From positions 1-50,636 of the forward strand of contig NZ_LMKO01000010.1 of NCBI RefSeq assembly GCF_001421705.1: a DNA stretch of 50,636 bases, given 5' to 3'. The notes beneath the pieces are model-generated. The model was not told the DNA's origin, made no database searches, and was given only the letters and a program-made list of their open reading frames with translations. This document shows positions 42,400 through 50,412 of this stretch, piece after piece (within the stretch, counting starts at the first letter, position 1; each line of letters starts with the position of its first letter). The stretch comes from Xylophilus sp. Leaf220. Its GTDB lineage: Bacteria > Pseudomonadota > Gammaproteobacteria > Burkholderiales > Burkholderiaceae_C. The position numbers were made by a program, and so were the translations under genes.

Positions 42400-42935
42400 T
42401 CAGCCGCCTGCGGGGCCGCCGGCCGCACCGGCGAACGCGAACGTGGCCGCATGCCGCCACGGCCCGCCCTCGTAGTACCAGACCTGCAGGCCGGTGGCGC
42501 CCACCGCATGCGGCACGAAATCCTGTTCGAGCGCGGCCTGCAGCGCGCGCGCCGTGGTGGGCGCGACCTTGTTCTGCACGGTGACGTGCAGCCGGCCGTG
42601 CCACTGGCGGTCCTGCCGCCCGAGCAGTGCGTCCCAGCGTCCGGCCAGCGTGCGGCGCACGTCGGTGGCGGTGGGCGACGACAGCAGATAGGCCACGCCC
42701 GCTCCCAGGAACAGCAACCGGTCCACCTGCAACGCAAAAGCCCCGGTGCGCGCCGCCAGGTCCGCCGCATCGGCCAGGACCGTGTCGAGCGACGCCACCG
42801 GCAGCGCATGGACAGCGTGACGTGGGCCTCCAGCCAGTTGCGCGCGGGCGGGAAATGGGCGCGCCGCAGGGCGGTGAAGCGTTCGGCGGCCGCGGGGTCC
42901 ATCTGCAGGGTGACGATCAGGGCGCTGGCAGGCAT
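42400..42935 (-). pseudogene. Frameshifted 2'-5' RNA ligase-like gene
   Basis: The N-terminal part (from the ATG at 42935, MPASALIVTLQMDPAAAERF) reaches the first catalytic motif HVTL, then the reading continues in another frame as HALPVASLDTVLADAADLAA and includes the second motif HVTVQNKV. One missing T in CTGTCCATGC (near 42812) would restore LFHALP, the usual 2H-phosphoesterase sequence. So this is either a broken gene or a sequencing error. Intact members act on 2'-5' or cyclic phosphates in RNA. Length would be about 179 aa. Confidence 0.7.
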
Positions 42936-43111
42936 GTGGATACGAGGAAGGTAGTGCGGGCCGACCGGCACGATACCCGCCTTCCCACGACGCTGGCGTG
43001 CCCGCGTCGTTCGCACCATGGGGCATGCCCTGGGGCGCGGCCCGGGAGGCGGGTGCTATCTTTGCAGTGTCGGCTCCGCGGCCCTCCTGCCTTTCACACA
43101 TCCATCCATCC

Positions 43112-43792
43112 ATGAGACTGCTCCTGGTCGAAGACGACGTCATGCTCGCCAGCGGCATCAAGCTGGGCCTGTGCGGCGCCGGCTATGCGGTCGACTGGGT
43201 CGGCAGCGGCGAGCGGGCCGAGGAGGTGATGCGCACCGAACGCTTCGACGCGGCCGTCATCGACATCGGCCTGCCCGGCATGGACGGGCTGGAGCTGACG
43301 CACCGGCTGCGGCGCGACGCGCACACCCTGCCGGTGCTGATCCTGACGGCGCGCGACGCGCTGCAGGACCGGGTGCAGGGCCTCGACCTGGGCGCCGACG
43401 ACTACATGGTCAAGCCCTTCGAGCTGCCGGAGCTGCTGGCCCGGCTGCGCGCATTGCTTCGCCGTTCCCAGGCGGCCAGTTCGGCGGTGCTGAGCTTCGG
43501 CCCGCTGGAGCTGGACACGGCGCAGCGCCGCGGCAGCATCGACGGCCAGCCGCTCGACCTGGGTCCGCGCGAATGGACGGTGCTGGAGTACCTGCTGCTG
43601 CACGCCCCCAAGCCCGCCAGCAAGGAAAAGCTGCTGCAGGCCCTGACCGGATGGGACAAGGAGATCACCGCCAACGCGGTCGAGGTCTATGTCTCGCGGC
43701 TGCGCGGCAAGCTGGAGCCGCACGGCGTGGCGCTGCGGGCGATCCGCGGCTTCGGCTACCGGCTGGAGCTGACCGGGCGCGCCCTTGCCTGA
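43112..43792 (+). CDS. OmpR-family response regulator (TctD/QseB-like)
   Basis: The 226-aa protein has a receiver domain (phospho-acceptor D51 in AVIDIGLPGMDG, K about 101 in YMVKPFELPELL) and a winged-helix DNA-binding domain ending with VEVYVSRLRGKLE and IRGFGYRL. The ATG at 43112 gives the classical start MRLLLVEDD. It overlaps or abuts the sensor kinase gene downstream, so the two form a two-component system. Target genes are unknown. Confidence 0.95.
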   Translation: MRLLLVEDDVMLASGIKLGLCGAGYAVDWVGSGERAEEVMRTERFDAAVIDIGLPGMDGLELTHRLRRDAHTLPVLILTARDALQDRVQGLDLGADDYMVKPFELPELLARLRALLRRSQAASSAVLSFGPLELDTAQRRGSIDGQPLDLGPREWTVLEYLLLHAPKPASKEKLLQALTGWDKEITANAVEVYVSRLRGKLEPHGVALRAIRGFGYRLELTGRALA

Positions 43793-45323
43793 GGCCGGGA
43801 CCGCCGCGGCCCCGCCGGCAGCGCCCGGCGCGCCGGCCCCTTCGCCGCACCGCCGCTGGCGCTCGATGCGGCTCGGGCTGCAGCGGCGGCTGCTGGTGTT
43901 GCTGTTGCTGCCGCTGGTGCTGCTGGCCGCCTTCAGCGCCTGGCTCGACTACCGCTCGGCCGACAGCGCCGCGCTGCAGCAGGACGCGCAGCTGCTGCGC
44001 ATGGTGCCGCTGATGGCCGATTCGATCGTCGTGCCCGACCGCGCCCGCGCCATGCCGACGCTGCTGCTCGCCCCGCCGGTCGAGGAATTCCTGCGCGAGC
44101 GCCACGGCTACGCGGCCTACAGCGTCACCTCGGAAGACGGCCGCCTGCTCTACGGCGAAGACTGGATCGACGCGATGCGCCCCGGCACCCGCGAACCCGA
44201 GTTCTTCAGCCGCGAGCACGACGGCGTGGTCTACCGCATCGTCGCCCAGCGGGTGCAGACGCCGGCGGGCGAGCTTGTGATGCAGCTGGCCGACGGCTCC
44301 GATCCCCGCCAGCAGTGGGGCCGCTCGCTGCTGCTGCGGGCGCTGCTGCCCAACCTGGTGCTGCTGGCGCTGGCGGCGCTGGCGATGCACCTGGCGGTGC
44401 AGCACGCCCTGCGCCCGCTGACCGCGCTGACCGAGGCGGTGCAGCACCGTTCGCCGCGCGACCTGAGCCCGCTCGACGCCCGGGCCTCGCCCGAGGAAGT
44501 GCGGCCGCTGGTGCAGGCGCTCAACCGGCTCTTCGGCCTGGTCAACGCCCAGTCGGAGAGCCAGCGCCGCTTCGTCGCCGACGCGGCCCACCAGCTGCGC
44601 ACCCCGCTGGCCGGGCTGCAGGCCCAGGTCGAGGCCTGGGCCCAGGCGGCGATCCGCCAGGAATCCGAGTCGAAAGTGCCTGCAGCCGGCGTGGTGCGCC
44701 GGCCTGGTGCTATGCTTTTGGAAGCAAACGACGTCTACAAGCTGCGCGACGCCACCCGCCGCACCTCGCAGCTGGCGCACCAGCTGCTGGCCCTGTCGCG
44801 AGCCGACGCCCATGCGCTGCAGGGCCAGGAGCCGGCGCCGGTCGACCTCAAGGCACTCTGCGAATCGATGCTGGAGACGCACCTGGACGCCGCCTCGGCG
44901 CGCGGCATCGACCTGGGGCTGGAGGTGGTGCCGGCCCGCACGCTGGGCCACGCCTGGCTGCTGCGCGAGATGCTGGGCAACCTGGTCGACAACGCGGTCA
45001 AGTACGCCCATGCCTACGGCACCGTCACCATCCGCTGCGGCCCCGACCACGGCGGCGGCGCCCGGCTGGAGGTGGAGGACGACGGCCCGGGCGTCGCCCC
45101 GGACGAGCGGCCGCGGGTGCTGTCGCGCTTCTACCGGTCGCCCGGCGCGCAGGGCGAGGGCAGCGGCCTGGGCCTGGCGATTGCCGACGAGATCGCCCGG
45201 CTGCACGGCGGCCGGCTGCGCCTGCTGGCCGGCGCCGAGGGCCTCGGCCTGCGGGTCGAGGTGCTGCTGCCGGCCGAGCCCCCGGCTGCCGGTGCGGCGA
45301 ACGCGGCCGCTACATCGCCTTGA
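43785..45323 (+). CDS. Sensor histidine kinase (TctE-like) with an in-frame repeat insertion
   Basis: The kinase has two membrane segments around a periplasmic domain, a HAMP-like region, the H-box RRFVADAAHQLRTPLAGL (H269), N-box EMLGNLVDNAVKYA and G-boxes EDDGPGV and GSGLGLAIAD. The frame can start at a TTG overlapping the regulator stop (512 aa) or at the ATG at 43866 (485 aa). Residues about 296-315, between the H-box helix and the second DHp helix, are encoded by a family A repeat in frame (SKVPAAGVVRRPGAM...). That adds about 20 residues to the dimerisation hairpin. The gene still reads through to its stop. Confidence 0.9.
   Translation: MPEAGTAAAPPAAPGAPAPSPHRRWRSMRLGLQRRLLVLLLLPLVLLAAFSAWLDYRSADSAALQQDAQLLRMVPLMADSIVVPDRARAMPTLLLAPPVEEFLRERHGYAAYSVTSEDGRLLYGEDWIDAMRPGTREPEFFSREHDGVVYRIVAQRVQTPAGELVMQLADGSDPRQQWGRSLLLRALLPNLVLLALAALAMHLAVQHALRPLTALTEAVQHRSPRDLSPLDARASPEEVRPLVQALNRLFGLVNAQSESQRRFVADAAHQLRTPLAGLQAQVEAWAQAAIRQESESKVPAAGVVRRPGAMLLEANDVYKLRDATRRTSQLAHQLLALSRADAHALQGQEPAPVDLKALCESMLETHLDAASARGIDLGLEVVPARTLGHAWLLREMLGNLVDNAVKYAHAYGTVTIRCGPDHGGGARLEVEDDGPGVAPDERPRVLSRFYRSPGAQGEGSGLGLAIADEIARLHGGRLRLLAGAEGLGLRVEVLLPAEPPAAGAANAAATSP
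44672..44726 (+). repeat. Family A repeat inserted inside the kinase gene
   Basis: GAAAGTGCCTGCAGCCGGCG, CGCCGGCCTGG, then TGCTATGCTTTTGGAAGCA. The first 12 bases are nearly identical to the start of copy 1 (7881). It lies wholly inside the coding region and is a multiple of three in effect. Confidence 0.75.
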
Positions 45324-46170
45324 ACCGCCCCGCGTAGAGCCGGCTGACGACGAAGCGCTCGCCCAGCCCGCGCACCGCCAGGTGCAGTTGGCCGGCCGGG
45401 TTGCGCTGCAGGGTGTCGATGGCCGCGGCCCGCACCAGCACGGCGCGGTGGATCTGCCAGAAGACCTCGGGGTCGAGCTGCGGAACCAGCTCTTTCAGCG
45501 GGGTGCGGATCAGGTATTCGCGGCCGGCGGTCAGCACCCGCACGTACTTGTCGGCGGCCTCGAAGGCGAGCACCTCGTCGACCGGCACCATCCGCAGCAC
45601 CGTGCCGCCGCTGCCGGCCTCGCTGGCCGGTATCAGCCGCAGCGGTGCGACGGTGGCGGGGGCGGGCGGCGAGGTGCCGCTGCCGGGCAGGGCGGCCAGC
45701 AGGCGGCGCAGCTGGGCATAGGGCTCGTCCCCGGCCGGCGGGGCCGAACGGCGCGCGGCCAGCAGCGCCTGCAGCCGCTCGACCGTCTTCTGCAACCGGT
45801 CGGCCTGCACCGGCTTCTGCAGGTAGTCGACCGCCTGCGCCTCGAAGGCCTGCACCGCGTACTGGTCGTAGGCGGTGACGAAGACCAGCGCCGGCAGCGG
45901 CTGCGCGGCCGGCCATTCGTCGGCCAGCGCGGCCGCGGCCTCCAGCCCGCTCAGGCCCGGCATGCGGATGTCGAGGAACAGGACGTCCGGCGCACGGGCC
46001 AGCGCCTCGCGCACCGCGGAGGCGCCATCGCCCACCGTGGCCACGATGCGCAGCGCCGGCCAGGCGCGGGCCAGGGCCGCGGCCAGCGCGGCGGCGAGCA
46101 GCGGCTCGTCCTCGGCGATCAGGGCGGTGGGGCCGCCGGCAGCGGGGAGGGAGGGGTCGGTGGGGCTCAT
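45310..46170 (-). CDS. LytTR-family response regulator (AlgR/LytR-like)
   Basis: The 286-aa protein has a receiver domain (D67 in LFLDIRMPGLSG, K in YLQKPVQADRL), a Pro/Ala-rich linker, and a C-terminal LytTR DNA-binding domain (VDEVLAFEAADKYVRVLT and FWQIHRAVLVRAAAI). Its ATG overlaps the kinase stop (ATGA at 46167-46170). It overlaps the end of the facing kinase gene by 14 bp. Such regulators commonly bind degenerate direct repeats; targets are unknown. Confidence 0.95.
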   Translation of the reverse strand: MSPTDPSLPAAGGPTALIAEDEPLLAAALAAALARAWPALRIVATVGDGASAVREALARAPDVLFLDIRMPGLSGLEAAAALADEWPAAQPLPALVFVTAYDQYAVQAFEAQAVDYLQKPVQADRLQKTVERLQALLAARRSAPPAGDEPYAQLRRLLAALPGSGTSPPAPATVAPLRLIPASEAGSGGTVLRMVPVDEVLAFEAADKYVRVLTAGREYLIRTPLKELVPQLDPEVFWQIHRAVLVRAAAIDTLQRNPAGQLHLAVRGLGERFVVSRLYAGRFKAM

Positions 46171-47258
46171 CGGGCCGGTGGCTCCTGCGGATGCTCGAAA
46201 TGCAAGGGAAATCGTACGCTGGCCAGCGTCCCGCGCCGGCCATTAGCTATTATTTCGATAGCGCCGGCGCTGCCGTACAGCGCGGCCAGCCGTTCGCGCA
46301 CCTGGGCCGTGCCGAAGCCGCTGCCGGCCTGCGGCAGGGCCGCGGCGGCGGGCAGGCCGATGCCGGTGTCGCGCACCTCCAGCAACAGCTGCGCCTGCGC
46401 CCCCTGGCCTTCGGTGCGGGCCGACACGTCGATCCGGCCGCCTTCGACCTGCGGCTCCAGCCCGTGGCGGATCGCGTTCTCGACCAGGGGCTGCAGCAGC
46501 AGCGGCGGCACCGGCACTGCTCCCAGCGCGCCGGGCAGGTCGAGCGCGAACGCCAGCCGGCCGCCCATGCGGATCTGCATCAGCGCCAGGTAGTCGCCGA
46601 CCCGGGCGAACTCGGCCTGCAGCGGATGCAGCGTGGCCCGCGAGCCGCCCAGGGTGGCGCGCAGGTAGGCGATCAGGTGGTCGAGCATCTCTCCGGCCCG
46701 CGGCGGGTCGGTCGCCACCAGAGCCTGCAGGTTGGCCAGGGTGTTGAAGAGCATGTGCGGCTCCAGCTGCGTCTCGAGCAGCTTCAGGCGCGATTCGGTG
46801 GCGGTGCGGGCGGCCTCGCGGGCGGCGGCTTCCAGGTGCGCGGCGCGGCCTCGGCTGTGGAAGAAGTAGGTGATGCCGAAGCCCGCGACCGCGGTGACCG
46901 CCACCGAGCGCTTGACGTCGCCGTGGCCGTCCCATGACGACCAGCCGAACCAGGCATCGGCCAGCAGCGTGCCGACCAAGAAACCGCCCGCCACGCTGAA
47001 CACGAAGAGCACCGCGCCGCGCCAGTCGTGCGGCCAGCCGCCCGGGTCGGTAGGGCGCCGCAGCACCTGCCGCGACAGCTCGGCCAGCAACCAGCAGGCG
47101 GTGCCGATGCTGAGCGAATAGACCAGCTCCACCAGATAGCGTTTAGCCGGGTCCACGAACACCTGCACCGACGAGATCGCCAGGCAGAACGCCCAGGTCT
47201 GCAGTCCGCGCCGCAGCCGGGCGATGCCTTCCGGCGCGGGGTGGGCGGCAACGCCCAT
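46167..47258 (-). CDS. LytS-type sensor histidine kinase (His_kinase family)
   Basis: The 363-aa protein has about four N-terminal membrane segments, then the LytS-type phospho-acceptor region LETQLEPHMLFNTLANLQAL and an ATPase domain with PLLLQPLVENAIRHGLEP and VRDTGIGLP. Near its C-terminus the sequence YGSAGAIEIIANGRRGTLA is encoded by DNA matching the 3' half of family A repeats. It starts in an ATGA overlap with the 2TM gene and ends in an ATGA overlap with the regulator, so three genes are tightly coupled. Confidence 0.92.
   Translation of the reverse strand: MGVAAHPAPEGIARLRRGLQTWAFCLAISSVQVFVDPAKRYLVELVYSLSIGTACWLLAELSRQVLRRPTDPGGWPHDWRGAVLFVFSVAGGFLVGTLLADAWFGWSSWDGHGDVKRSVAVTAVAGFGITYFFHSRGRAAHLEAAAREAARTATESRLKLLETQLEPHMLFNTLANLQALVATDPPRAGEMLDHLIAYLRATLGGSRATLHPLQAEFARVGDYLALMQIRMGGRLAFALDLPGALGAVPVPPLLLQPLVENAIRHGLEPQVEGGRIDVSARTEGQGAQAQLLLEVRDTGIGLPAAAALPQAGSGFGTAQVRERLAALYGSAGAIEIIANGRRGTLASVRFPLHFEHPQEPPAR
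46231..46263 (+). repeat. Partial family A repeat inside the LytS-type kinase gene
   Basis: CCGCGCCGGCCATTAGCTAT and TATTTCGATAGCG correspond to the second GC arm and the GCTAT...ATAGC arm of the family. The 5' GC arm is not obvious, so this may be a degenerate or partial copy. Confidence 0.5.
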
Positions 47259-47551
47259 CAGAGGCCGTCCTGCCGGCGCCGCAGCCGCGCCCGCTCGCGC
47301 TCCACCATCCGCTCCCGCAGGCCGCTGCCCGATCCCAGCACCCAGACCGAGACGCCGTGCAGCAGCAGCCCCAGGCCCCAGCCGAGCGCCGGAAACACCG
47401 ACCAGCGCCGCTGCTCGGTCGCGAACGCCAGGCCGGCCAGCCCCAGGTTCACCGCCAGGTACACCGCCGCATGCACGTACCAGCCCAGCTTGGCACCCGC
47501 CCGCCGGCGGGCGATGCGGTCGATTTCGTCGGGGGACAGCGGGGTGTTCAT
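47258..47551 (-). CDS. Small two-transmembrane (2TM domain) protein
   Basis: The 97-aa protein has two membrane segments (LGWYVHAAVYLAVNLGLAG and FPALGWGLGLLLHGVSVWVL) and a charged C-terminus with RERMVERERARLRRR. It fits the 2TM-domain family often found fused or next to LytS-type kinases. The ATG at 47551 was chosen over one at 47581 because it gives the family start DEIDRIARRR. It is coupled to the kinase gene by an ATGA overlap and may influence signalling. Confidence 0.8.
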   Translation of the reverse strand: MNTPLSPDEIDRIARRRAGAKLGWYVHAAVYLAVNLGLAGLAFATEQRRWSVFPALGWGLGLLLHGVSVWVLGSGSGLRERMVERERARLRRRQDGL

Positions 47552-47590
47552 GGGGTGGGATTCTGGGGGACGTGTGAGCATGGCGGCGTA

Positions 47591-48115
47591 TCAGTTCAGC
47601 GCGGCCCCGGCCGGCAGCTGCTGGCGCAGCGCCATCCGCCCCAGCCGCAGCGCCCGGGCCAGGAAGCTGCCGGCGAAGCCGCCGTACAGCGTGCAGGCCG
47701 CGAGCGGGAAGACGGCGTCGTGCGCCAGCGCCGGATGCAGCGCCAGCGCCACGCCGGCGGCGAACTTGGTGGCGAAGATGCCCATCATCAGGACGAGCGG
47801 GACCGCGCTGCCCGGCAGGTCGAAACGCCGCGCGGCCGGGTCGTAGGAGGCCGCGGCGGGCAGCGGACGGCGCAGCACGAAGGTGGCGGCGAGCAGCGCC
47901 GCGGCGGCCCAGGCCAGTAGTGCCAGCGGCCGGTCGCCGAAGGCCGACAGGGTGCCGTACAGCGACCAGGTCCCCATGCCCAGCGGCACCAGGACGGCCC
48001 GCGACAGCGGCAGCGTGTGCCGGCGCAGCTGCCGGCCACCCAGCCAGGCGAGCAGCGCGAAGACGCCGAAGACCCAGGTGGGCGTGTGCTGGAGGATGGC
48101 GAGAGGGCTGGTCAT
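47591..48115 (-). CDS. Unknown multi-pass membrane protein
   Basis: The 174-aa protein has about five hydrophobic segments (TPTWVFGVFALLAWLGG, LALLAWAAAALLAATFVL, AVPLVLMMGIFATKFAAGVAL and others). I do not assign a function. It lies 39 bp upstream of the 2TM gene on the same strand and is probably first in the LytS/LytR-type operon. The 175-bp gap ahead of it contains GC-rich inverted repeats near 48225-48260 but no clear promoter. Confidence 0.7.
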   Translation of the reverse strand: MTSPLAILQHTPTWVFGVFALLAWLGGRQLRRHTLPLSRAVLVPLGMGTWSLYGTLSAFGDRPLALLAWAAAALLAATFVLRRPLPAAASYDPAARRFDLPGSAVPLVLMMGIFATKFAAGVALALHPALAHDAVFPLAACTLYGGFAGSFLARALRLGRMALRQQLPAGAALN

Positions 48116-48290
48116 GGTGCGGCTCCTGGTGGCCCGGAAGGGCGGCGGACGGGGTGCGCGGGGCACCGATGGCTCGCACTGTGCCGGGGCCGGCGCATGC
48201 CGGGAACTGCCATGCGATGGAGCGCATCCGGGCGGCGCGAAACGCCGGGATGCGGTGTGGAATGCGGCCGGCGATGCGGCCGGGCCGTGC

Positions 48291-49304
48291 TCAGGCAGCC
48301 GCTGGGGGCGTGGTCTTTTCCAGATCCCGCAGGGCCGCCGCCAACGCTGCGCGCAGCGGCGTCGCCGGTGGGACACCCACAGCGGCCGCGAGCCGGCGCC
48401 CGTCCACCGCGTGCGGCACCTGCCACAGGTAGCGCATCCGGACCACCTCGCGCCACAGCGGCACCACCGGGCCCAGCGCGCGCATCAGCCCCCACGGCAG
48501 CCCGCCGCCGCGCCGCCAGCCCCGCGCCGGCGCCAGGCCGGCATCGGCCGCGGCCTGCTCCAGCGTAGCCAGGAATTCATGCCCGGTGACCGCGTGGCCG
48601 GCGAAGAGAAAGCGCTCGAACGGCGCGGCCTGCGGCACCGCCGCCGCGGCGACGAAGGCGCGCGCCAGGTCGGGCAGGTAGGCCCAGGTGTGCAGCACGG
48701 CCGGGTCGCCCGGGTAGTCGAGCCGGCCGCGCGCGCGGTGCTTCGCGATGACCAGGTCGAGCCAGCTGCCCCGGCCGGCGCCGAAGAAATCGCCCGCGGT
48801 GATGACCGTGGCGCGCAGCCGGCCGGCTGCGGCGCGGTCGGCCAGTTCGGCCTCCAGGTCGACGCGCAGCCGGCCCTTGGGCGTGGTGGGGCGCTGCGGC
48901 GTGTCGGCGTCGATCCGGGGCGGCATGCCGGCGCCGTAGTTGTAGAGGTTGCCCGGCAGCATGAAGCGGGCGCCCAGCCGCCCGGCCAGCGCCATCGCGG
49001 CACGGGCGGCCGGCATCGCCTCTTCGTCCCAGCGGGTGTAGGCGGGATTGACGGCATGCACGACCACCTGCGGCGCCGGCAGGCCGTGGGCGGCGAGCGC
49101 CTCGGCGACCGGCTGCCCGTCGGCACCCAGCGGCGCGACCAGCAGCCTGGCGCGGGCCGGCAGGCCCGGCGCCGTGCCGTGCCGCACCTGGGCGACCACC
49201 TGCCAGCCGGCGGCGTCGAATGCGGCGGCGGCCGCTGCGCCGAAGCGCCCGCGGGCGCCCAGGACCAGCACGGAGGCTGGGGTGGAAGAGGTGGTACCGG
49301 GCAT
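48291..49304 (-). CDS. NAD(P)-binding epimerase/reductase-like protein
   Basis: The 337-aa protein has a Rossmann N-terminus with SVLVLGARGRFGAAAAAAF (about 11-29), an extended-SDR-like VVHAVNPAYTRWDE and a YNYGAG segment where a catalytic YxxxK is weak or absent. It resembles atypical SDRs that act as reductases or regulators. The ATG at 49304 gives the usual short leader before the Rossmann motif. It is divergent from the LysR gene across 109 bp, a common regulator-target pairing. Confidence 0.82.
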   Translation of the reverse strand: MPGTTSSTPASVLVLGARGRFGAAAAAAFDAAGWQVVAQVRHGTAPGLPARARLLVAPLGADGQPVAEALAAHGLPAPQVVVHAVNPAYTRWDEEAMPAARAAMALAGRLGARFMLPGNLYNYGAGMPPRIDADTPQRPTTPKGRLRVDLEAELADRAAAGRLRATVITAGDFFGAGRGSWLDLVIAKHRARGRLDYPGDPAVLHTWAYLPDLARAFVAAAAVPQAAPFERFLFAGHAVTGHEFLATLEQAAADAGLAPARGWRRGGGLPWGLMRALGPVVPLWREVVRMRYLWQVPHAVDGRRLAAAVGVPPATPLRAALAAALRDLEKTTPPAAA

Positions 49305-49413
49305 GGCGAGGGTTCCTGTGGGGAAGGGCGGGGCGTCCGCCGTGGCCCGCAGTGTCGTGGGAGGCACCCTGCGGCGCTACGCTGTCGGCCGCATGCGAGC
49401 TATACACTTCCGC

Positions 49414-50370
49414 ATGGATACGTCACACACGGCCTTCGACTGGACCTTGCTGCGCAGCTTCCTGGCGGTGCTCGATGCCGGCAGCCTGACGGCGGCGGCC
49501 CGCAGCACCGGCATGCAGCAGCCGACGCTGAGCCGCCACGTGGCCGAACTGGAATCGCAGCTGGGTGCGCCGCTGTTCGAGCGCACCGGCCGAGGCGTCA
49601 CCCCCACGGCGGCGGCGCGCGCGGTGGTGGGCGCGGCACGGCAGATGCAGGAGGCCGCGGCGGCGGTGCAGCGGGACCTGGCGGCGGCGCGGTCGGCGGC
49701 GCACGGCACGGTGCGGATCACCACCAGCGAGGCCGCCGCCGCCTGGCTGCTGCCGCCGGTGCTGGCGCGGCTGGGCCAGGCGCATCCGCAGATCCAGGTC
49801 GAGCTGGTCGCGTCGAACGATCTCTCCAACCTGCTGCGGCGCGATGCCGACATCGCGGTGCGGATGGTGCGGCCGGTGCAGCAATCGCTGGTGGCGCGCA
49901 AGCTGGGCGAGGTGGAGGTGGTGGCCGCGGCGCATCCGCGCTACCTGCGCGCCGCCCCGCCGCTGCGCAGCCCGGACGACCTGCCCGCCCACCGGCTGAT
50001 CGGCTTCGACCGCGACGAGACCATCCTGCGCGGCTTCGCCCGTGCCGGCCTGGCGCTGGCCCGCGGCGATTTCGCGCTGCGCACCGACAACCACATCGTC
50101 TACGGCCGGCTGGTGGCCGAGGGCGCCGGCCTGGGCTTCGTGGCGCGCTACGCGATCGACCACTGGCCGGGCGTGGTCGCGGTGCTGCCGGGCTTCAGGC
50201 CCGGGGCGCTGCCCTGCTGGCTGGCGGTGCACCGGGAGATCCGGGTCGATCCGCGGGTGCGCACGGTCTACGACTTCCTGGCGCGGGAGATTCCGCCGGT
50301 GCTGGCTGTCGGATCAAATACCTTTCCTCGATCTATTTCTCAACATGCCCCACAATACCTTAATAAGTAA
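49414..50370 (+). CDS. LysR-family transcriptional regulator
   Basis: The 318-aa protein has an N-terminal helix-turn-helix (FLAVLDAGSLTAAARSTGMQQPTLSRHVAELE, about 16-47) and a two-lobe effector domain (GTVRITTSEAAAAWLLPPVL, about 98-117). I used the ATG at 49414; an ATG at 49393 would add seven residues. The last 19 residues (from about GSNTFPRS) come from AT-rich DNA unlike the rest of the gene, so the original C-terminus may have been replaced at a junction near 50310. It probably regulates the divergent epimerase-like gene. Confidence 0.9.
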   Translation: MDTSHTAFDWTLLRSFLAVLDAGSLTAAARSTGMQQPTLSRHVAELESQLGAPLFERTGRGVTPTAAARAVVGAARQMQEAAAAVQRDLAAARSAAHGTVRITTSEAAAAWLLPPVLARLGQAHPQIQVELVASNDLSNLLRRDADIAVRMVRPVQQSLVARKLGEVEVVAAAHPRYLRAAPPLRSPDDLPAHRLIGFDRDETILRGFARAGLALARGDFALRTDNHIVYGRLVAEGAGLGFVARYAIDHWPGVVAVLPGFRPGALPCWLAVHREIRVDPRVRTVYDFLAREIPPVLAVGSNTFPRSISQHAPQYLNK

Positions 50371-50396
50371 CATATTGTTATTTATGTAACAATATG
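50371..50396. terminator. AT-rich perfect inverted repeat after the LysR gene
   Basis: 10-bp arms CATATTGTTA / TAACAATATG around TTTATG, followed by ATTTTAGG. It could be a weak terminator or an operator for the next gene; the lack of GC pairs makes the terminator role uncertain. Confidence 0.4.
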
Positions 50397-50412
50397 ATTT
50401 TAGGGGTGGATA

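Noticed and set aside
43020-43080. GGTGCTATCTTTGCAGTG as another family A copy
   Set aside because: Only one arm resembles the family and the paired GC hairpin is missing.
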